Shown in pieces: positions 5,218-6,453 of a stretch of DNA of 6,453 nt. A model generated the notes under the pieces. That model ran no database searches and was not told where the DNA came from. It saw only the letters and a list, made by a program, of their open reading frames with translations. The DNA lies in contig CALUZL010000152.1 in assembly GCA_944325295.1 (NCBI GenBank), positions 1 to 6,453 on the forward strand, given 5' to 3'. A program made the position numbers and the translations under genes. The stretch comes from an uncultured Erysipelotrichaceae bacterium (GTDB lineage Bacteria > Bacillota_I > Bacilli_A > Erysipelotrichales > Erysipelotrichaceae). Within the stretch, counting starts at the first letter, position 1. Each line of letters starts with the position of its first letter.

Positions 5218-6422
5218 GCAGAAGATCTAAAGACAACGCATTGAATTTTCTCACATATCTTTCCTCAATAATCGGTGTTTTGATCCTGGGATCGATAATG
5301 GTATATCTGTTGTTTACCGGTGTTACAAGCATCAATTGGCATTTGCTTTCATCTGACTACTATGCCAAGACGGCTAACGCTGCTGTAAATGCCGATTATG
5401 TATACATAGAACCTGCTTCTTATGAAGGAGAAGGTTATTATTCAAAGAAATGGGGCATCGCCTTTAAAGATACGCTCACCGCTCATAAAGAAGAGGAGAT
5501 CCAGGTGACATATGTCGATCCGAATTCTCCCTTTGCCCATATGTATTCGACAGTTGCCGGTGAAGATAACGCTGCAGTCACTATCGAAGTTGGAAGCGTA
5601 ATGAAAAACATCTATTATGAAGATGTTCAAGGCGAGGTGATTTATCTGAGCCGCGGTTCGATGGAAGATGCCAAAACGCTGGCAAGCATCCTCGATGATG
5701 AAGCCACAGCGATCCAATCGGTAAATTTTCAAAGTTTAGGTGGTGGCATTCGCGGTTCGATCGTCGCCACCTTATACCTGATATTGATATCCCTTATAAT
5801 ATCTTTACCGATCGGTATCAGTGCTGCCATCTACTTGCATGAGTATGCAGCCAAGACCAAGATCAATGCCCTCATAAGACAGGGCATCGATACCCTTGTC
5901 GGTATTCCGAGCATCATCTACGGTCTTATGGGGGTCACGGTCTTGTTTCCGGTAACCCAATTGTTTGGAGCGACTTCGACAAGCATACTGCTGGGTGGTC
6001 TGACCTTGGCGATCATACTGCTACCAACGATCATTTCTTCGACAGAAGAAGCGCTGATCGTCGTCCCTCAAAGTATTCGTGATGGCAGTCTGTCACTTGG
6101 CGCCACAAAATCGCAGACCATCTTTAAGGTAGTCTTGCCATGTGCCATAAACGGTATCTTGACCGGCGTTCTTTTGGGTATCGGACGTGTCATCGGTGAA
6201 TCAGCCGCCTTGGTCTATACGACAAGCACTGTTATCAGTGACAATCCGACGCTGCTTACACAGGGCACCTCACTTTCGCTGATGATCTGGTCGATCATGT
6301 CAGGTGAGCAGCCAAACTATGAGTTAGCCAGCGCTATCTCACTTATAATCTTGATCATCGTATTCGCGATAAACGGTGTAGTCAAACTGATCGGTAAACG
6401 TTTTGCCAGATCATTTTCATAG
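5214..6422 (+). CDS. pstA: Phosphate ABC transporter permease PstA with an enlarged extracytoplasmic loop
   Basis: The second phosphate permease subunit, partner of PstC. It has 402 residues, where PstA is usually about 280-300. Helix 1 (about 14-36) is followed by a polar, Tyr- and acid-rich stretch (37-179) before G-G-G-I-R-G-S-I-V (176-184) opens the transporter core; this extra part should lie outside the membrane. The core has the expected helices (about 180-208, 226-250, 256-275, 305-325, 372-392), V-G-I-P-S-I-I-Y-G-L (229-238), the coupling loop S-I-R-D-G-S-L-S-L-G-A-T-K-S-Q (287-301) and G-I-G-R-V-I-G-E-S (322-330). The insert is in frame, without stops or obvious repeats, so it looks like a real domain rather than an assembly error. 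The start overlaps the pstC stop by 4 nt; AAGGATAGG (5196-5204) is the likely ribosome binding site. Confidence 0.95.
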   Translation: MSRRSKDNALNFLTYLSSIIGVLILGSIMVYLLFTGVTSINWHLLSSDYYAKTANAAVNADYVYIEPASYEGEGYYSKKWGIAFKDTLTAHKEEEIQVTYVDPNSPFAHMYSTVAGEDNAAVTIEVGSVMKNIYYEDVQGEVIYLSRGSMEDAKTLASILDDEATAIQSVNFQSLGGGIRGSIVATLYLILISLIISLPIGISAAIYLHEYAAKTKINALIRQGIDTLVGIPSIIYGLMGVTVLFPVTQLFGATSTSILLGGLTLAIILLPTIISSTEEALIVVPQSIRDGSLSLGATKSQTIFKVVLPCAINGILTGVLLGIGRVIGESAALVYTTSTVISDNPTLLTQGTSLSLMIWSIMSGEQPNYELASAISLIILIIVFAINGVVKLIGKRFARSFS

Positions 6423-6430
6423 GAGAGTAT

Positions 6431-6453
6431 ATGGAAAAGTGTTTTGAAATAAG
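6431..6453 (+). CDS. pstB: Start of the next gene, probably phosphate ABC transporter ATPase PstB (3' end outside the window)
   Basis: ATG 6431 is preceded by AGGAG at 6421-6425 with a 5-nt gap, overlapping the pstA stop codon. Only M-E-K-C-F-E-I and part of an eighth codon are visible. A short start of the form charged-then-(F/I)-E-I fits the beginning of PstB, which usually continues into the first strand before the Walker A motif. The assignment is mainly from operon position, since pstB nearly always follows pstA. Confidence 0.7.

Noticed and set aside
5442..5732. Minus-strand 96-codon open frame opposite the pstA insert
   Set aside because: The pstA frame is continuous through this stretch and joins the conserved core; the antisense frame shows no recognisable motif.

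Overview
The window looks like chromosomal sequence from a low-to-moderate-GC Gram-positive bacterium (Bacillota). The signs are the gene order ispE-glmU-prs, strong AGGAG-type ribosome binding sites, a lipoprotein-type PstS, and TTTAAC repeats resembling Bacillus-type PhoP boxes upstream of pstS. The Erysipelotrichia are my best guess within Bacillota, but nothing here proves it.

Layout. (1) 1-2307, plus strand: the 3' end of ispE (isoprenoid precursor synthesis), then glmU (UDP-GlcNAc pathway) and prs (PRPP synthetase), closely packed as one likely operon. The genes that often separate ispE from glmU in Bacilli (purR, ridA, spoVG) are absent. (2) 2309-2341: a perfect 14-bp stem-loop that should terminate transcription from both sides. 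(3) 2341-3051, minus strand: a class I glutamine-amidotransferase-like peptidase of the C26 / PuuD type. (4) 3052-3339: a divergent intergenic region. It holds an AT-rich stretch with a weak possible promoter for the peptidase gene, a roughly 110-nt segment with strong secondary-structure potential that I cannot assign, and TTTAAC repeats with a -10 element just before pstS. (5) 3340-6453, plus strand: the high-affinity phosphate transporter operon pstS-pstC-pstA, plus the first codons of what is probably pstB.

Three proteins depart from textbook form. GlmU keeps a complete acetyltransferase domain, but its N-terminal uridylyltransferase domain is about 90 residues shorter than in E. coli and lacks the signature nucleotide-binding motifs, so it is probably monofunctional. 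PstS appears circularly permuted: the half carrying the R-x-x-x-SGT phosphate-binding loop comes first and the half carrying GSTS and DIG-x-x-SRE comes second. PstA is about 100 residues longer than usual because of a large extracytoplasmic segment between its first two membrane helices.

The window is mainly housekeeping plus phosphate uptake. I see no mobile element, CRISPR array, tRNA, rRNA or defence system. The best candidates for something under-described are the permuted PstS with the enlarged PstA, the degenerate GlmU, and the unassigned structured segment upstream of pstS.
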